Made by a program: the position numbers and the translations under genes
Shown here: positions 62,183-64,000 of the stretch, in pieces
Layout of the letters: each line of letters starts with the position of its first letter
How positions within the stretch are numbered: position 1 is the first letter of the stretch
The notes under the pieces: model-generated
The model's input: only the letters and a program-made list of their open reading frames with translations
The model's database searches: none
Told to the model about the DNA's origin: nothing
NCBI RefSeq assembly: GCF_002101815.1
Contig: NZ_LQPM01000044.1
Span: 24,755-88,754, forward strand
DNA: 64,000 nucleotides
Source: Mycobacterium paraense
GTDB taxonomy: Bacteria; Actinomycetota; Actinomycetes; Mycobacteriales; Mycobacteriaceae
Reading direction: 5' to 3'

Positions 62183-62880
62183 CTACCCCCATGGCCACCG
62201 CACGGCAACAGCGCGCAGCTGCTCGGCTACGCCGGCAACCCCCGCCCCGGTGTCGGGATCACGGTTTGTGCGGGCGGCGGCCAGGCGACGACGTCGGCGG
62301 CGATAGGGCGGCAGTAGCGGCAAGCTGAGCCCGGAAGTCTCCGCCGCGTCGCGGGCGACATCGAGAGCGGAACTGAGCGCTGCCGCGCGCGTCTGCGGCC
62401 TCAGTGAGCTGGCGTAACTGCTCGGCGTGTTGGGCCTGTAGCGCGTGGCGGGCGGCGCGGCCATCAGTGCGAGCCTTGCTCAAGCTCGCGGCGCGTCTCG
62501 ACTGCGGCCTCGTGCTGGCGCTCCGCAGCCTGCTGGGCGGCGTCGCGCGCAGCCTCTGCGGCGCCGCCTGCGGTACGCGCTTCGGCAGTTTCGCTGCGTG
62601 CGGCATCGAGTTGGCTTTGCTGGTCCCCGATCTGGGCGCGTAGGGCCGCCGTGGCCTGCCGTTCACGCTGGGCGGCCACTTCGGCGGACTCACGGGCCGC
62701 CTCTGCCGCAGTAGCCTGAGCGCGCGCCGCCAGCACCTCGTCCCGCCGGCTCGCACCTGCTGCTCACGGTCGATATCGGCCTGCCTGGCCTGGGCCTGGG
62801 CTGCCTGCACCTGCTGCCCGGCAGCCGGGACCGCGGCGGAGGCCTCCGCGCGAACCACGGCCAGCCGATGTTCTGATTCC
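62183..62880 (-). pseudogene. Frameshifted alanine-rich coiled-coil protein
   Basis: Three minus-strand frames read in turn give continuous coiled-coil protein. From 62879 to about 62744: ESEHRLAVVRAEASAAVPAA then QAAQAQARQADIDREQQ. After a shift, 62736 to 62470: AARAQATAAEAARESAEVAA, QRERQATAALRAQIGDQQSQ and AAEAARDAAQQAAERQHEAA. After a second shift, 62480 to 62390: KARTDGRAARHALQAQHAEQ and LRQLTEA. Then the third frame: ALSSALDVARDAAETSG and an Arg-rich tail. No single frame is intact. Composition resembles KfrA-type DNA-binding proteins; H37Rv has an Ala/Arg-rich gene (Rv2917) next to glnD in the same relative orientation, a possible ancestor. Confidence 0.55.
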
Positions 62881-63080
62881 GCCCTCGCACACCAAGGTGT
62901 TGTCGGGCACCGCTTCGCGACCACGCCACAGGCCCACGAGGTCATCATGGTCGGCGCCGGCACCACGCGGCCGGGTTGCTGCCCGCCGTCGACGGCGAGC
63001 AGACCACGGCCACCCGACGCCGGCCGCACACCCGCAAGCCTGCACGTTATCCGCGCAACCCCGATTCGGGCGGCACACCA

Positions 63081-64000
63081 CTACCCACTGATCACCGACA
63101 CCGTGCCGCTGCTGAAGTTGGTGACGTAGACGTAGCCGGTGGTGGGGTTGACCGCCACCCCGGTCGGTTCGCTGCCGACGGTGATGGGTGATCCGGTGAC
63201 CATGTTGGTGGCGGGGTTGATCACCGACACCGTGTCGTTGTAAACGTTGGCGACGTAGACGTAGCCGGTGGTGGGGTTGACCGCCACCCCGACCGGATTG
63301 CTGCCGACGGTGATGGGTGATCCGGTGACCATGTTGGTGGCGGGGTTGATCACCGACACCGTGCCGCTGCCATAGTTGGCGACGTAGACGTCGCCGCCGG
63401 GGCTGACCGCCACCCCTTCCGGACTGTTGCCGACGGTGATGGGTGATCCGGTGACGGTGTTGGTGGCGGGGTTGATCACCGACACCGTGTCGCCGTAATC
63501 GTTGGTGACGTAGACGTCGCCGCCGGGGTTGACCGCCACCCCGTGCGGACTGTAGCCGACGGTGATGGGTGATCCGGTGACCATGTTGGTGGTGGGGTCG
63601 ATCACCGACACCGTGCCGCTGGCAGTATTGGTGACGTAGACGTCGCCGCCGGGGTTGACCGCCACCCCGTACGGACTGTCGACGGTGATGGGTGATCCGG
63701 TGACCATGTTGGTGGCGGGGTCGATCACCGACACCGTGTTGCCGCCATAGTTGGTGACGTAGACGTCGCCGCCGGGGTTGACCGCCACCCCGACCGGAAA
63801 GCTGCCGACGGTGATGGGTGATCCGGTGACGGTGTTGGTGGCGGGGTCGATCACCGACACCGTGTTGCTGCCACTGTTCGTGACGTAGACGTCGCCGCCG
63901 GGGTTGACTGCCACCCCGGACGGATAGCTGCCGACGGTGATGGTCGTGACGTGGCCGGGAGACCCGCCTGCCCCGCCGGCCCCGCCGGGACCGCCGGCCC
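63081..64000 (-). CDS. PGRS-like seven-bladed YVTN beta-propeller protein, C-terminal part (5' end outside window)
   Basis: About 306 residues are visible; the N terminus lies beyond the window. The first visible stretch is Gly/Ala-rich (AGGPGGAGGAGG), as in PE_PGRS proteins. Seven tandem repeats of about 42 residues follow, each close to SPITVGxxPxGVAVNPGGDV then YVTNxxxxTVSVIDPATNxVTG, with YVTN or YVAN once per blade. Repeat 3 is one residue shorter (TVDSPYG). The last two blades read NPTTGYVYV instead of NPGGDVYV. Seven blades make a closed propeller, so this is a complete C-terminal domain. Surface exposure and a binding role are inferred from the family. Confidence 0.85.
   Translation of the reverse strand, partial: AGGPGGAGGAGGSPGHVTTITVGSYPSGVAVNPGGDVYVTNSGSNTVSVIDPATNTVTGSPITVGSFPVGVAVNPGGDVYVTNYGGNTVSVIDPATNMVTGSPITVDSPYGVAVNPGGDVYVTNTASGTVSVIDPTTNMVTGSPITVGYSPHGVAVNPGGDVYVTNDYGDTVSVINPATNTVTGSPITVGNSPEGVAVSPGGDVYVANYGSGTVSVINPATNMVTGSPITVGSNPVGVAVNPTTGYVYVANVYNDTVSVINPATNMVTGSPITVGSEPTGVAVNPTTGYVYVTNFSSGTVSVISG
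63100..63950 (-). repeat. Tandem 126-bp repeats encoding YVTN blades
   Basis: Seven near-identical units of about 126 bp encode the propeller blades; phrases such as GTGATGGGTGATCCGGTGAC recur at each period on the plus strand. Copy number could change by recombination, but seven is the natural closure number. Confidence 0.85.

Noticed and set aside
62259..63029. Single 256-codon minus-strand gene after glnD
   Set aside because: Only its ends look like protein; the middle is out of frame, and the coiled coil continues in another frame, so it is annotated as a pseudogene instead.

Overview
The window is GC-rich chromosomal DNA of a Mycobacterium, probably a slow grower. Its backbone follows the M. 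tuberculosis H37Rv order from gltX (Rv2992c) to glnD (Rv2918c), read in reverse: gltX, two tRNAs, leuCD, hupB, mutT1, ppk1, fbiD, gpsA, ddlA, thiL, ung, the DAK2 gene, recG, lipN, the DsbA/VKOR pair, rsmD, coaD, then an Rv2963-like permease, sepIVA, rnc, mutM, smc, ftsY and amt-glnB-glnD. Lysine-repeat HupB, FbiD (coenzyme F420), a mycofactocin-type SDR and a PGRS-like Gly/Ala tract all fit this genus. Synteny statements rest on recalled H37Rv gene order.

Region 1 (1-14.4 kb) is housekeeping: tRNA charging, leucine synthesis behind a divergent IclR regulator with a perfect palindromic operator, nucleoid protein, nucleotide sanitation, polyphosphate, F420, glycerol-3-phosphate, D-Ala-D-Ala, thiamine and uracil repair. 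Region 2 (14.3-20.8 kb) is an accessory block of oxidoreductases, a sulfotransferase-like protein, a DUF1214-like protein, an NTF2-like protein and two SDRs, one of mycofactocin type. Region 3 (20.8-30.7 kb) returns to the backbone and holds a decayed C-terminal stump of a second aldo-keto reductase. The pyruvate carboxylase gene that H37Rv carries between the VKOR gene and rsmD is missing.

Region 4 (30.9-46.4 kb) is the outstanding feature: a three-gene polyunsaturated-fatty-acid-type (Pfa) synthase. It comprises a PfaD-like enoyl reductase, a KS-AT-ACP-ACP-KR-DH megasynthase, and a KS-CLF-DH-DH-PSDH megasynthase that ends in its own PlsC-like acyltransferase. Gene order and the terminal acyltransferase resemble the terrestrial myxobacterial PUFA synthases rather than the marine ones. 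The cluster occupies the chromosomal neighbourhood where M. tuberculosis keeps its DIM/PGL lipid genes. Next to it is the permease, whose promoter carries a RicR/CsoR-type copper operator.

Region 5 (47.5-62 kb) is backbone for cell division, RNA processing, DNA repair, chromosome condensation, secretion and nitrogen control. sepIVA has an upstream array of four 9-bp repeats resembling MtrA boxes, and amt has a candidate GlnR box. Region 6 (62-64 kb) contains a frameshifted coiled-coil pseudogene and the 3' end of a gene for a PGRS-like, seven-bladed YVTN beta-propeller protein that runs off the window. A family of short GTGTG...GGC repeats recurs in several intergenic gaps.
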